NCBI RefSeq assembly: GCF_000423705.1
Contig: NZ_AUIM01000011.1
Span: 372,001 to 436,000 of the forward strand
DNA from: Stappia stellulata DSM 5886
GTDB lineage: Bacteria; Pseudomonadota; Alphaproteobacteria; Rhizobiales; Stappiaceae
Direction: 5' to 3'
Length of the DNA: 64,000 bases
In this document: positions 25,336 to 34,905 of the stretch, in pieces
Numbering within the stretch: the stretch's first letter is position 1
Layout: the number at the start of each line of letters is the position of its first letter
Position numbers and translations under genes: made by a program
Notes under the pieces: generated by a model
Told to the model about the DNA's origin: nothing
Seen by the model: the letters and a program-made list of their open reading frames with translations, nothing else
The model's database searches: none

Positions 25336-26523
25336 ATGCTCAAGCCGGACACGTGGTTGCTGACGATCCTGCTTGCTTCCCTGACGGCGCTCGGGCCTTT
25401 GTCGACCGACATGTATCTCCCGGCCCTGCCCGGCATCATGCGCGATCTGGGCACCGCCAACGCCTCGGTGCAGCTCACGCTGTCGATGTTTCTGGTCGGC
25501 TTCGCGGTTGGTCAGATCTTCTACGGGCCGCTGGCGGACCGGCTCGGGCGCAAGCCCGTCCTGCTCACGGGCCTGGGGATTTATGCGGTGGCAAGCCTGG
25601 CCTGCACGTTGGCCCCGACCGTCGACATCCTCATTGTCGCAAGGTTCCTGCAAGCCTTCGGAGCGGCTGGGCCGGTGGTTCTGGCACGCGCGGTTGTGCG
25701 CGATCTCTATGAGGGGCCTCGCGCTGGGCAGGAGCTGGCGCGCATGGGATCGATCATGGGCCTCGCCCCTGCGATCGCGCCGTTCTTCGGTGGCCTGATC
25801 GCCAGCGCGGGCGGCTGGAGGTTTGTCTTTCTGGTCTCGCTCGTCTTCGCGGTTGTGGTGATGTTTGCCATCGCCCGCGGACTTCCCGAAACCCTGAAGC
25901 ACCCCGAAACCGAACGATTTTCGCCGGGCGCATTGTTGCGAGGTTTTACCTCGCTGCTGCGACACGGGCTGTTTCGCGCCTATCTGTTCATCGTCACGCT
26001 GACCTATTCCGGTCTGTTTGCGTTTATTTCGGGATCGTCCTTCGTGCTGCAGGACGGCTACGGCTTGACGCCGGCGGTCTTCGGCATCGCTTTTGGCGTC
26101 TGCGCGGGCGCCTATGTCTGCGGTACGATCATTGGCCAGAAGGTCGCGCCGCGCCACGGGGTGGAACGAACGATTGCGCTTGGGGTCGCCTGCCTTGCAG
26201 TGGGTGGAAGTGCCATGCTGATTGCCCTTTGGGTTGCCCCCTCGGCCCTGTCGGTCGTCGTTCCGATGATGCTCTACATGGCCGGCGTCGGTCTCGCGCT
26301 GCCACAGTCCCAGGCTGCGGCACTCATGCCGTTTCCCGAACGGGCCGGTACCGCTTCCTCGCTGATGGGCATCGGTCAAATGACGACGGCGGCAGTGATC
26401 GGCATCGGCGTCAGCGCCTCGCTCGACGGCTCCGGGATGGCTCTGGCCGGTATCATCGCGGCACACGGCTTTCTGGCGGCGCTTGTGTTTGTCGTCACCC
26501 GCGCTGCGCGCCGGGCCGTGTAA
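25336..26523 (+). CDS. Bcr/CflA family multidrug efflux MFS transporter
   Basis: This 395-residue, 12-helix MFS protein matches the Bcr/CflA drug-resistance subfamily. Marks are LSTDMYLPALPGI in helix 1, FAVGQIFYGPLADRLGRKPVLL (motif A), LQAFGAAGPVVLARAVVRD, and LPQSQAAALMPFPERAGTASSL in the second half. It would export drugs, or possibly dipeptides or sulfonamide-like compounds, by proton antiport. The ATG at 25336 follows AGGGGT. It converges on the PBP1A gene, with 30 bp between the stops. Confidence 0.92.
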   Translation: MLKPDTWLLTILLASLTALGPLSTDMYLPALPGIMRDLGTANASVQLTLSMFLVGFAVGQIFYGPLADRLGRKPVLLTGLGIYAVASLACTLAPTVDILIVARFLQAFGAAGPVVLARAVVRDLYEGPRAGQELARMGSIMGLAPAIAPFFGGLIASAGGWRFVFLVSLVFAVVVMFAIARGLPETLKHPETERFSPGALLRGFTSLLRHGLFRAYLFIVTLTYSGLFAFISGSSFVLQDGYGLTPAVFGIAFGVCAGAYVCGTIIGQKVAPRHGVERTIALGVACLAVGGSAMLIALWVAPSALSVVVPMMLYMAGVGLALPQSQAAALMPFPERAGTASSLMGIGQMTTAAVIGIGVSASLDGSGMALAGIIAAHGFLAALVFVVTRAARRAV

Positions 26524-26553
26524 GACAAGTCATCCCGGAAACGGCAAAGCCGC

Positions 26554-28743
26554 CTATCCGCCAAAGATCCGGTTGAGCAGATCGAGCGGGCCGCCGTCGT
26601 CCTGCGTTCCATCGCGCATCGGCGGCAGACGTCGCGCGGGGTCGCCTTCGGCAGGTGTGATCGCGACGGGGGCATCGGGATTCGCGCCTGGCCGGGCGAC
26701 CGTCAGCGGACGGTCGGAGACGCCTGGCAGACCGGCCACCGCAAGTCCCTGATGTCCGGCCGTCATCACGTCTTTCCAGATCTTCGCGGGCAGCGATCCG
26801 CCGGTTGCCCGTTTCGTCGGCGAATTGTTGTCGTTGCCGAGCCAGACGGCGGTGGTCAAGGTTCCCGTGTAGCCGATGAACCATCCGTCGCGGAAATTCT
26901 GGCTTGTGCCGGTCTTGCCGCCGGCGGGCCGGCCGGGCAGCTGGGCGGCCCGTCCCGTTCCCGTCAGCAGCGTTTCCGCCATCATCATGTTCATGTCGGA
27001 CAAGGTGCTGTGGTCGATGACGCGACCCTTGCCATCTCCCTGGCGGGCATAGAGCAGCTTGCCGTCGGAGGTCCGGATCGAGCGGATGACATGCGGCACG
27101 ATGCCATAGCCGCCGTTGGAAAACGGCACATAGGCGGCGGCGATTTCCAGCGGAGTGACCTCCGAGGTTCCAAGCGCGATGGAAAGATTTGACTGCAGCG
27201 GCGAGGTGATGCCGAGCTTTCGCGCGCTGCGGATGATCGCGCGCGGGCCGACCTCATTCGCCAGTCTGGCCGCAACCGTGTTGAGCGACAGCGACAGGGC
27301 CTGCGTGAGGCTGACCGGCCCCTTGTAGGATTTCGAGTAGTTCTTCGGCGCCCATTTGCCGATCCTGACCGGTTCGTCGACGCGGATGGTGTTTGGCGTC
27401 AATCCGCGTTCGAGTGCCGCCAGATAGACGAAGGGCTTGAATGCCGAGCCTGGCTGGCGATGGGCGTTGACCGCGCGGTTGAACTGGCTGCGCGCATAAT
27501 CGCGCCCGCCCACCAGCGCCTTGACGGCGCCGGCGCGGTCGAGCGTGACGATGGCGCCCTGTTCGACGCCGCGTTTTACGCCTTCGTCGGCAAGCGCGCG
27601 GCGCAGCGCGTCTTCGGCAATGATCTGCAGGCCGAGGTCGACGGTGGTGTCGACGATGATGTCCTGTTCAATGCCTCCGACGTAGCTTGGCAGCAACTCC
27701 ATCACCCAGTCGGCGATATAGTTTTCGCTCGCCGACGTGTGATGGGTAACGACGCGCATCGGCGCGGCGATGGCGTCGGTTGCCTCGCGTTCGGTGAGGT
27801 ACCCTTCCTCCGCCATGGCCGCCAGCACGGTCGCCGCCCGTTCCGCAGCGAGGTCCGGGTTGCGGGTCGGGGCATAGCGCGAGGGGGCCTTCAGAAGGCC
27901 CGCGAGCGTCGCGGCCTCGGCGACGTTCAGCATGCGCGCGGACTTGTCGAAATAGCGTCGCGCGGCGGCATCCACGCCATAGGCTCCCGCTCCGAGATAG
28001 ACCCGGTTCAGATACATCTCCAGGATCTCGTCCTTGGAGTGATTGGCCTCAAGCCAGAGTGCGAGAACGGCCTCCTGGACCTTGCGCTTCAAGGTTCGAT
28101 CGGGTTCCAGAAAGAGGTTCTTCGCGAGCTGCTGCGTCAGTGTCGAGCCGCCCTGGACCAGCCGTCCGGTCGTGACATTGGTGACAATCGCACGGGCCAG
28201 GCCGATGGGATCGAGCCCGAAGTGCGAACGGAAGCGCCGGTCCTCGATGGCGATCACCGCCTGCTCGAGATAGGGGGGGAGCTGTTCCAGCCGCACGGCC
28301 TCGCCGCCGGTGTCGCCACGGTTGGCCATCAGGCTGCCGTCGGCCGCCACGATGCGCACGTTGGGGGGACGTTGCGGGACTTTCCATTCCGACGTCGGAG
28401 GCAGATAGGCGGCATAATATCCAAGCACGCCGATGCCGGCGATTCCGCCCCAGATGCACAGCACGACGCTCCAGTAGACGGCGCGCCGCAACAGGCCGCC
28501 CAGCCCGCCGCGCCGCGTGCGGGCGGATTTGGGGCGCCGGCCCGTGGATCCGCGTTTGCGGCCCTTGCCGCCGCCTGTTCCGGACCCGCGTTTGGCGGAC
28601 GCGGAGCGCGCCGGCTTTTTGCCGACGGCGCCCGGCCGATCCGCCTTTGTCAGGCGCATGTCGAGCGTGCCGCCGTTGCGTTCGGAGGCGTGCATGTCGA
28701 GGCGCGGCTCTTGCCGGCCCCTGCGTGACGATCCTCGTGCCAT
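26554..28743 (-). CDS. pbpC: Penicillin-binding protein 1A-type bifunctional transglycosylase/transpeptidase
   Basis: This roughly 729-residue class A PBP polymerises and crosslinks peptidoglycan. After a very basic, low-complexity cytoplasmic tail (residues 20-80) comes one membrane helix. The glycosyltransferase domain shows EDRRFRSHFGLDP and QGGSTLTQQLAKNLFL. The transpeptidase domain has SxxK as GSAFKPF, SxN as SLNTVA and KTG as GGKTGTSQ. The gene symbol is a loose family name; mrcA-like is equally fair. ATG 28743 is chosen over a TTG at 28815 because the longer start is an AT-rich non-coding-looking stretch. The ribosome site is weak. Confidence 0.9.
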   Translation of the reverse strand: MARGSSRRGRQEPRLDMHASERNGGTLDMRLTKADRPGAVGKKPARSASAKRGSGTGGGKGRKRGSTGRRPKSARTRRGGLGGLLRRAVYWSVVLCIWGGIAGIGVLGYYAAYLPPTSEWKVPQRPPNVRIVAADGSLMANRGDTGGEAVRLEQLPPYLEQAVIAIEDRRFRSHFGLDPIGLARAIVTNVTTGRLVQGGSTLTQQLAKNLFLEPDRTLKRKVQEAVLALWLEANHSKDEILEMYLNRVYLGAGAYGVDAAARRYFDKSARMLNVAEAATLAGLLKAPSRYAPTRNPDLAAERAATVLAAMAEEGYLTEREATDAIAAPMRVVTHHTSASENYIADWVMELLPSYVGGIEQDIIVDTTVDLGLQIIAEDALRRALADEGVKRGVEQGAIVTLDRAGAVKALVGGRDYARSQFNRAVNAHRQPGSAFKPFVYLAALERGLTPNTIRVDEPVRIGKWAPKNYSKSYKGPVSLTQALSLSLNTVAARLANEVGPRAIIRSARKLGITSPLQSNLSIALGTSEVTPLEIAAAYVPFSNGGYGIVPHVIRSIRTSDGKLLYARQGDGKGRVIDHSTLSDMNMMMAETLLTGTGRAAQLPGRPAGGKTGTSQNFRDGWFIGYTGTLTTAVWLGNDNNSPTKRATGGSLPAKIWKDVMTAGHQGLAVAGLPGVSDRPLTVARPGANPDAPVAITPAEGDPARRLPPMRDGTQDDGGPLDLLNRIFGG

Positions 28744-28935
28744 GTGTCCGATCTGGTTGATGCGGGGCAGACTGTCCCTTTGGGTGTCTGCGGATCTGAA
28801 GTTTAAATGCGGCAATTTAAGGGGGTGTTAAGCTTGCCGGTCGCGCGCATGCGACGGGCCGCAGGCGGGCGGACTTTACACGGGCTGGCGGAGTCCCTAC
28901 CCCTTGAACCGGAAAACGAACGGGAGATCGGACGA

Positions 28936-29238
28936 ATGGCCAAGGGCTACTGGATCGGGCGGGTCGATGTGACGGACCTGGACGCCTACAAGGCGTATGT
29001 TACGGCCAATGCCGAGGCGTTTCGCGCCTACGGTGCGCGGTTTCTCGTGCGTGGAGGCACATTCGAGTGCGTCGAGGGTGCTGCACGCGCCCGCAACGTG
29101 GTGATCGAGTTCGACAGCTACGAGCAGGCGCTGGCCTGCTATCGCAGCGATGCCTACGCCCACGCCAAGAGTCTGCGGGAGAGGGGGGCCGTAGCCGACC
29201 TGATCGTCATCGAGGGCTACGACGGCCCGCAGCCTTGA
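28936..29238 (+). CDS. DUF1330 family protein
   Basis: This 100-residue protein is a DUF1330 member, a small ferredoxin-like alpha/beta-barrel fold. Family marks are YWIGRVDVTDLDAYKAYV, GGTFECVEG, VVIEFDSYEQALACYRSDAY and a final VIEGYDG. The function of the family is not established. An upstream in-frame start at 28807 exists, but the conserved start MAKGYWIG is at 28936. The stop overlaps the start of the acetyltransferase gene as TTGA. Confidence 0.88.
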   Translation: MAKGYWIGRVDVTDLDAYKAYVTANAEAFRAYGARFLVRGGTFECVEGAARARNVVIEFDSYEQALACYRSDAYAHAKSLRERGAVADLIVIEGYDGPQP

Positions 29239-29711
29239 GCGAAGCGGGCGCCTTCGTTGTCCGCGCGGTGGAGCGCGACGAAGTAGACGCAGTCCACGCC
29301 CTGTGGCTCGCGGCTGGGGATCGGGGTGCCTGGCAGCCTGCGTCGAACGGAGCGGATCTTCTGGCCGAGCTCGATGTGCTGGCGCCGGAGGGGCGCGTCT
29401 GGGCGGCCTTTCAAAGGCGGCGTCCCGTCGCCTTTGCGGCGGCGGGCGAACTCGACGGCGCCTTGTGGCTGTCCGCGCTCGGCGTCGATGCGTCGTTTCG
29501 CGGGCGCGGTCTGGCGCGATCGCTTCTTGCCGCCGCGACCGGATACGGGCAATGGGCCTATTATCCCGCTCTGCTGACCCTTGCGCCGCGCGCACAGATG
29601 GAATTTCTGGAGCGTTTCGGGTTCCTGCGCCTTGATGGCGAGCGTCTGGATGGCGGCTTGCGCGCACTGGCCGATGCACGAAACCTGTCGGCCTTTGCGC
29701 GCAGATTATAA
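29235..29711 (+). CDS. GNAT family N-acetyltransferase
   Basis: This 158-residue protein has a GNAT fold. The acetyl-CoA loop is ASFRGRGLARSLLAAA, preceded by beta strand LWLSALGVD. The start is taken as TTG at 29235, overlapping the DUF1330 stop; no ATG gives a full domain. The substrate is unknown. The C-terminal part (EFLERFGFLRLDGERLDGGLRAL) fits the usual final strand. Its stop is 10 bp before the convergent olsB stop. Confidence 0.72.
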   Translation: MSEAGAFVVRAVERDEVDAVHALWLAAGDRGAWQPASNGADLLAELDVLAPEGRVWAAFQRRRPVAFAAAGELDGALWLSALGVDASFRGRGLARSLLAAATGYGQWAYYPALLTLAPRAQMEFLERFGFLRLDGERLDGGLRALADARNLSAFARRL

Positions 29712-29720
29712 GGCTTGCGC

Positions 29721-30659
29721 CTAGCTTGCGTAGCGCTGGGCGTCCGCCCCGTAGTGGTTTACGTAGCGGCTGTTGAGCGCAGACACCGGCATGATGATCA
29801 GGACGTCTGTCGTTCCGAACTGCCGGTCCACCACCGCACCTTCGCCAATATAGGCGCCAAGCCGCAGGTAACCCTTGATCAGCGGCGGCAGATCCCGAAG
29901 GGCCTGGCGGTCGTTGATCTCGGCTTTCGCCATCCGGTTCATGTCGACAAAGCGGTGATCGACGGCTTTGACCTGCCAGTCCTGCGGCGGTCGGGCGTTG
30001 TGATGCAGGAAGGCAAGCTGCTCCGCCATCCCCTCCGGCTCGGTTCCCGCAATCGAGGCGCAGCCGACCATGACATCGACCCTGTGCATGAGGACATAGG
30101 CCCAGATGCCATGCCAGAGCAGCTCGACGGTGCGTTTCGTCCGGTAGGGCTTGAGCACGCAGGAGCGCCCGAGTTCCAGGAAGTTGAGATGCGGATGCCG
30201 GTCGACCAGCGTCTGGATATCAAACTCGTCGGCGGTGTAGAAGCCGCCGTTTTGCGCGGCGACGGCCTGTCGCAGCAGTCTGTATGTGCCCACGATCCGC
30301 GGCTTTTTGCGTCCGAAGGGGGCATTTCGCTCCGCCGTATCGTGATCGAGCACCAGAAGGTGGTCGCAGATTTCGTCATAGGCGTCGATGTCGCGGCGTG
30401 TCGCCTGTGCCTCGGCATCGGCGATTGCCGACATTTCCTCATAGAACACATGATAGCGCAGCATCTGGGCCTTCCGGATTTCGCGCGGGCTGCGCGCCAG
30501 CCGGACTTCAAGCGATCCGATGCGACCCAGGCTGGCCGCATGCCGGCTGGTGGGTGTCGCGGCCGTTCGCGGCAGCCATGCCGGAGCAAGGGCCGCGGCA
30601 GGCATGAATTTCCGCACGAGGCTGCGCGGAGACAGAAGACCCGATCGCTGCATGGACAT
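29721..30659 (-). CDS. olsB: L-ornithine N(alpha)-acyltransferase OlsB-like
   Basis: This 312-residue protein matches OlsB, which makes lyso-ornithine lipid by transferring a 3-hydroxyacyl group from ACP to ornithine. Marks are the RKAQMLRYHVFYEEM segment, VGTYRLLRQ, FLELGRSCVLKPYRTKRTVELLW, and a final LPPLIKGYLRLGAYIGEGAVVD plus GTTDVLIIMP. Ornithine lipids replace phospholipids under phosphate limitation in many Rhizobiales. The partner acyltransferase OlsA is not adjacent. Start at 30659 or 30653 (both Met, 6 bp apart) is uncertain; a longer frame has no support. Confidence 0.88.
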   Translation of the reverse strand: MSMQRSGLLSPRSLVRKFMPAAALAPAWLPRTAATPTSRHAASLGRIGSLEVRLARSPREIRKAQMLRYHVFYEEMSAIADAEAQATRRDIDAYDEICDHLLVLDHDTAERNAPFGRKKPRIVGTYRLLRQAVAAQNGGFYTADEFDIQTLVDRHPHLNFLELGRSCVLKPYRTKRTVELLWHGIWAYVLMHRVDVMVGCASIAGTEPEGMAEQLAFLHHNARPPQDWQVKAVDHRFVDMNRMAKAEINDRQALRDLPPLIKGYLRLGAYIGEGAVVDRQFGTTDVLIIMPVSALNSRYVNHYGADAQRYAS

Positions 30660-30878
30660 GGCGTTTTTTCCCGACTTACCCCCGGCAGACGTGCATGTGC
30701 CCCCTGGACACGCGTTGGCCGCTGACACGCCCGTCTCCGACAAGCTGGTGGATGTCAACACGTCGCGCCACCCGGGTGACCGCGTTTCATTGCACTGTCG
30801 TAGACCATACTTTCCCGACACTTGCGTGACAATGCGGGCGCGCGCGTAAAGGTTGTCGGGAGAGGGGAGCTGGCCCGC

Positions 30879-33170
30879 CTAACCGGGACCCGTTCCCACG
30901 TCGCGTAGATGGCGGGCGAGCAATTCGGGGTCGATCGGCTTGGTCAGCACGGCGTCTGCGCCGGCAGCCAGGGCCGCCTCTTCCGCTTCCGGCGTGACAT
31001 CTGCAGTGACCGCGAGAACGGCGACCGGCGTGCGGGTTGCCTGGCGTTCCAGGTCGCGAAAGCGACGGATTGCCGTAAGGCCGTCGACACCGGGCATATG
31101 GAGATCCATCAGGATCATGTCGAAACCCGCCTGGCAGCGCACGGCGTCGAGCGCTTCCGCGCCGTCGCTGACCACAACCGGTTCATGGCCGAGCTTGCGC
31201 ACCAGCGCTTCGGTCAGCATTCGGTTGATGTCATTGTCGTCCGCGACCAGCAACCGCAGCGGTCGTGAGGCGGGGGACTTGCTCCTGGCCTGGTAGTCCT
31301 TCGAGCGGTCGTCGCCGAGAAGGTCCCATGCGGCTTCGGTGTCGCCACGTTCGAGGACCGCGTGCACGACCTGAACCAGCGTCGCGGAGCGGATAGGACG
31401 AATCAGATAAGCGCCGAAGCCCGCCGCCCGCAGCCGGGGCAGCCGTTCGCGTTCCGCCGGCGTGATCATGACGATGGCCGGGGCCGTGACGCCGGCCGCC
31501 CTTGCGCCGGCAAGCCAGGCGCCGGCGTCGGAGACGGCGAGCGGGTCGAGCAGGATAAGGTCGGCACCTGCCAGCGCATCGTCACCGTCGCCGTCACCGG
31601 CGGAGACGAAAAGAGCTTCGGCGCCTTCCGCTTCGAGCCGGCGCGCGACAAGCGGTCCCTCCACACGGCTGCGGGTAACGAGAACGATCGTCTTTTCCGC
31701 GAGCGCCGCGCCGGTTCCGACCGCGCTGTCCGCCTTCTTGTCGTCGGCTGAGGGGGCAAGCGGCAGGGTCACGCGAAAACACGCGCCGGCCCCCTCCGCC
31801 GCCGTTGCGGTGATCTCGCCACCCATCAGCCGCGCGAGACGTCGCGAGATCGAAAGGCCGAGACCCGCGCCGTCGAAGCGCCGCGCGGGACCGTGATCGA
31901 TTTGCTCGAATTCCTCAAACAGCCGTTCCGCCTCGCCGGCGGAAAAGCCGATTCCGGTGTCGCGGACAGTTATTGCAAGCCGCGATGATCGCGCGTCGGC
32001 AGGGGCGGGTTCGCATTCCAGCGCAATCTCGACGCCCCCCTCCTCGGTGAACTTCAGGCCGTTGCCGGCGAGATTGAACAGGATTTGCCTGAGGCGCACG
32101 GCGTCGACGACCAGCCGGTCCGGCAATCTCGGCGAGACGAAACAGGCGATTTCCAGCCCCTTGGCCTGCGCGCGTGGACTGAGAAGCTCCACCACGCTTT
32201 CCGCCAACAAGGCGATGTCGGTCGGGGCGGGCGCAAGATCGAGACGGCCGGCCTCGATCTTCGACATGTCCAGCACTTCGCTGATGAGAAGCAGCAGGAT
32301 TTCTCCGGAACTGCGTACGGCCTCGACGTAGCTGCGCTGTTCGGCGGTAAGGCGTGTGTCGCGCAGCAATCCGGCCATGCCGAGGATGCCGTTCAGCGGC
32401 GTGCGGATTTCGTGACTGACGGTTGCAAGGAAGCGGCTCTTGGAGGCGCTTGCGGTTTCCGCCTGGTTGCGGGCCGCGACAAGCGCATCCTCGATCTGGC
32501 GCCTGTCGGTGACGTCGCGCAGGATCGTCTGGATCAGCGGCTCGCCGCTGCGCCCGTCCCGAACGGCGACGTCGCGGCGAGCAAACCAGCGTGGGCCTGT
32601 CGCGGTCTCGATGCGAATGTCGGCGCAGCCCGCGGGGCCGCTGTCGTCGCCGGACGCGTGCAAGGCATCGATGCGTCCGTCGGGGAAGAGTTTCAGGGCG
32701 GCGTCGTTGGCGTAGACGACGTCACCGCCCTCGCGCCAGCGGGTGACCACATCGCCGAGCGTGTCGAGCACGTCGCGATGGCGGGCGTCGCTCTCCTTCA
32801 GGTGCCAGATGTCGTCGGAAAGGGCCTCGTTTTCGGCTGCAAGGTCTGCAAGCCGGCGGGAAAGGCCGCTTTCACGGGTGCTGGCCCGTGTCTGGACGAT
32901 CGCAAGGGCGGCAAGCGTGAGCCCGGTCATTGCGAGAACCGTGGCGGCAACAGACTGACGTGCGGGTTCCGGCACGATCGACAGCAAGGCGGCCGCGCCG
33001 GCAAGGAAACCGACGGTCGCGATCGCGAACGTGAGCAGAAGCACGAGCAAGCCGCGGTCCGGCATGGCGGTGTCGCCGGAAACACCATCGTCCGGCGGTG
33101 AGGTCCGGACATTGACGGCGTGCCGGGGCCGCTCGGGCGGAGCCTTGCGGTTGAGCGATTGCGGGGACAC
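30879..33170 (-). CDS. Membrane hybrid histidine kinase with two receiver domains
   Basis: This 763-residue sensor kinase has two N-terminal membrane helices (about residues 38-85), a short coiled coil and a PAS-like region (about 120-220). The HisKA phosphoacceptor is FLATVSHEIRTPLNG. The ATPase has NLAGNGLKFTEEGG, DTGIGFS and GAGLGLSISRRLARLMGG. The first receiver (about residues 500-620) is degenerate: a single LILLDPL aspartate and IRPIR in place of the usual KP. The last receiver is canonical, with ADDND, MDLHMPGVDG and TKPID. The GTG at 33170 has GGGAG upstream. No response-regulator gene is adjacent, so output probably runs through phosphorelay elsewhere. The signal is unknown. Confidence 0.9.
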   Translation of the reverse strand: MSPQSLNRKAPPERPRHAVNVRTSPPDDGVSGDTAMPDRGLLVLLLTFAIATVGFLAGAAALLSIVPEPARQSVAATVLAMTGLTLAALAIVQTRASTRESGLSRRLADLAAENEALSDDIWHLKESDARHRDVLDTLGDVVTRWREGGDVVYANDAALKLFPDGRIDALHASGDDSGPAGCADIRIETATGPRWFARRDVAVRDGRSGEPLIQTILRDVTDRRQIEDALVAARNQAETASASKSRFLATVSHEIRTPLNGILGMAGLLRDTRLTAEQRSYVEAVRSSGEILLLLISEVLDMSKIEAGRLDLAPAPTDIALLAESVVELLSPRAQAKGLEIACFVSPRLPDRLVVDAVRLRQILFNLAGNGLKFTEEGGVEIALECEPAPADARSSRLAITVRDTGIGFSAGEAERLFEEFEQIDHGPARRFDGAGLGLSISRRLARLMGGEITATAAEGAGACFRVTLPLAPSADDKKADSAVGTGAALAEKTIVLVTRSRVEGPLVARRLEAEGAEALFVSAGDGDGDDALAGADLILLDPLAVSDAGAWLAGARAAGVTAPAIVMITPAERERLPRLRAAGFGAYLIRPIRSATLVQVVHAVLERGDTEAAWDLLGDDRSKDYQARSKSPASRPLRLLVADDNDINRMLTEALVRKLGHEPVVVSDGAEALDAVRCQAGFDMILMDLHMPGVDGLTAIRRFRDLERQATRTPVAVLAVTADVTPEAEEAALAAGADAVLTKPIDPELLARHLRDVGTGPG

Positions 33171-33266
33171 GAAACTCCACTCCCGATGACGCGCGGCGCG
33201 GTTGAAAACGCGAGTCTCGTCTGCAGAGATTGAAAAAGCGTTTCGCAAGGTCCCCCGGAAGGGGCC

Positions 33267-34793
33267 TCAGGCGGCCTGCCGGTCGAGCGCTGCGCCGCGA
33301 TAGCTCAGCGCTTCGGCAAGATGCATCCGGCCGACCTCCGCCTGTCCGTCGAGGTCGGCGAGTGTCCGCGCGACCTTCAGAACGCGGTGGTACCCGCGCG
33401 CCGACAGGTGCAGCGTTTCCGCCGCGCCCTGCAGGAGTTCGACGCCGGCCCGGTCGGGTCGGGCGACATTCTCGATCAGGCGCGCGCCCGCCTGGGCGTT
33501 GGTGCGGGCGGTCGATCCCAGCGCCGCGTAGCGGTCGCTCTGGATGCGGCGTGCGGCAAGCACCCGTGTCGCGACATCGGCGGAACTTTCCGCGGTGTCG
33601 GGCGCGATCAGGTCGGCCGCCGACAGGGCGGGCACGTCGATCCGCAGGTCGAGGCGGTCAAGCAGCGGGCCGGAGAGGCGTCCCTGATATTCACTCGCAC
33701 ACCGCGCCCCACGCTTGCACACATGTCCCGGTTCTCCGGCGTGGCCACAGCGGCAGGGGTTCATTGCCGCGATCAGTTGCACGCGCGATGGATAGGTCGT
33801 GCGGTGGTTGGCCCGGACGATCACGCTTTCGCCGCTCTCCAGCGGCTGGCGCAGGCCGTCGAGCACCTGTGGCTGAAATTCCGGCAACTCGTCCAGGAAA
33901 AGCACGCCGTTGTGCGCGAGCGAGACCTCGCCCGGGCGGGCACGGAAGCCGCCGCCGACAAGGGCTGCCATCGAGGCGGAATGATGCGGGGCCCGGTAGG
34001 GCCTGCGCTCCGACAACCGTCCGTCGGAGAGTTCGCCGGCGATCGAGGCGATCATCGACACTTCGAGCAATTCGCGGGGCGAGAGCGGCGGCAGGATCGA
34101 GGGCAGCCTGCTCGCCAGCATCGACTTTCCGGCGCCGGGCGGGCCGATCATCAAGAGATTGTGCCCGCCGGCCGCGGCGATCTCGAGCGCTCGTTTCGCT
34201 GTCTCCTGACCGCGCACCTCGCTGAGGTCGGGAAGAACCGAAGGATCCGCCCGAAGCCTCGGGATCGGACGGGAGAGCATTTGCGTGCCCTTGAAGTGGT
34301 TGGCGAGCTGGATCAGCGAGGCCGGCGCGAGAATGTCCATCTCCTCGTCGGCCCAGGCTGCCTCCGCGCCGCAGGCGGCGGGGCAGATCAGGCCCTTGTC
34401 GGCCGTGTTGGCGGCGATGGCGGCCGGCAACACGCCGGCGACGGCGGAAATCGAGCCGTCCAGGGCGAGTTCGCCAAGCACGATGTAGCCGTCGAGATCC
34501 GGTGCCGGAATGGCGCCCATCGCCGCCATCAGCGCGAGCGCGATCGGAAGATCGAAATGGGAGCCTTCCTTGGGAAGGTCGGCGGGAGCCATGTTGACGG
34601 TGACGCGTTTGGCGGGAAGCGCCAGGCCGGAGGCCAGAAGCGCCGAACGCACCCGTTCGCGACTTTCGCCCACGGCCTTGTCGGGGAGGCCGACGATGGT
34701 GAAGGCGACCTGCCCGGGACCGATCTGCACCTGCACGTCGACCGGCTTGGCCTCGATGCCCTGAAACGCCACCGTCGCGACGCGTGACACCAT
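33267..34793 (-). CDS. comM: YifB/ComM family Mg-chelatase-like AAA+ ATPase
   Basis: This 508-residue ATPase matches YifB/ComM, a hexameric helicase that promotes branch migration in natural transformation. The N-terminal Lon-protease-like domain (FTIVGLPDKAVGESRERVRSAL, NMAPADLPKEGS) is followed by Walker A GPPGAGKS, Walker B VLFLDELPEF, and a C-terminal zinc-like AAMNPCRCGHAG region with further cysteines. ATG at 34793 follows GGGGAAAG. Length is normal. It lies upstream of the hybrid kinase gene on the same strand, with 96 bp between. Confidence 0.94.
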   Translation of the reverse strand: MVSRVATVAFQGIEAKPVDVQVQIGPGQVAFTIVGLPDKAVGESRERVRSALLASGLALPAKRVTVNMAPADLPKEGSHFDLPIALALMAAMGAIPAPDLDGYIVLGELALDGSISAVAGVLPAAIAANTADKGLICPAACGAEAAWADEEMDILAPASLIQLANHFKGTQMLSRPIPRLRADPSVLPDLSEVRGQETAKRALEIAAAGGHNLLMIGPPGAGKSMLASRLPSILPPLSPRELLEVSMIASIAGELSDGRLSERRPYRAPHHSASMAALVGGGFRARPGEVSLAHNGVLFLDELPEFQPQVLDGLRQPLESGESVIVRANHRTTYPSRVQLIAAMNPCRCGHAGEPGHVCKRGARCASEYQGRLSGPLLDRLDLRIDVPALSAADLIAPDTAESSADVATRVLAARRIQSDRYAALGSTARTNAQAGARLIENVARPDRAGVELLQGAAETLHLSARGYHRVLKVARTLADLDGQAEVGRMHLAEALSYRGAALDRQAA

Positions 34794-34905
34794 CTTTCCC
34801 CCCCTCCAAGCGCGCTTTGAAAAATTGCAATTGAAAGAATTGCAACCTAGCGCAACCGGAGAGGGTGTACAACCGCACGTTTGTGCGGTTTCGCGATCCG
34901 TCGGA

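Noticed and set aside
33233-33268. GC hairpin and T-run after comM as a terminator
   Set aside because: The stem is bulged and the T-run is more than 9 bases away; it could be chance.
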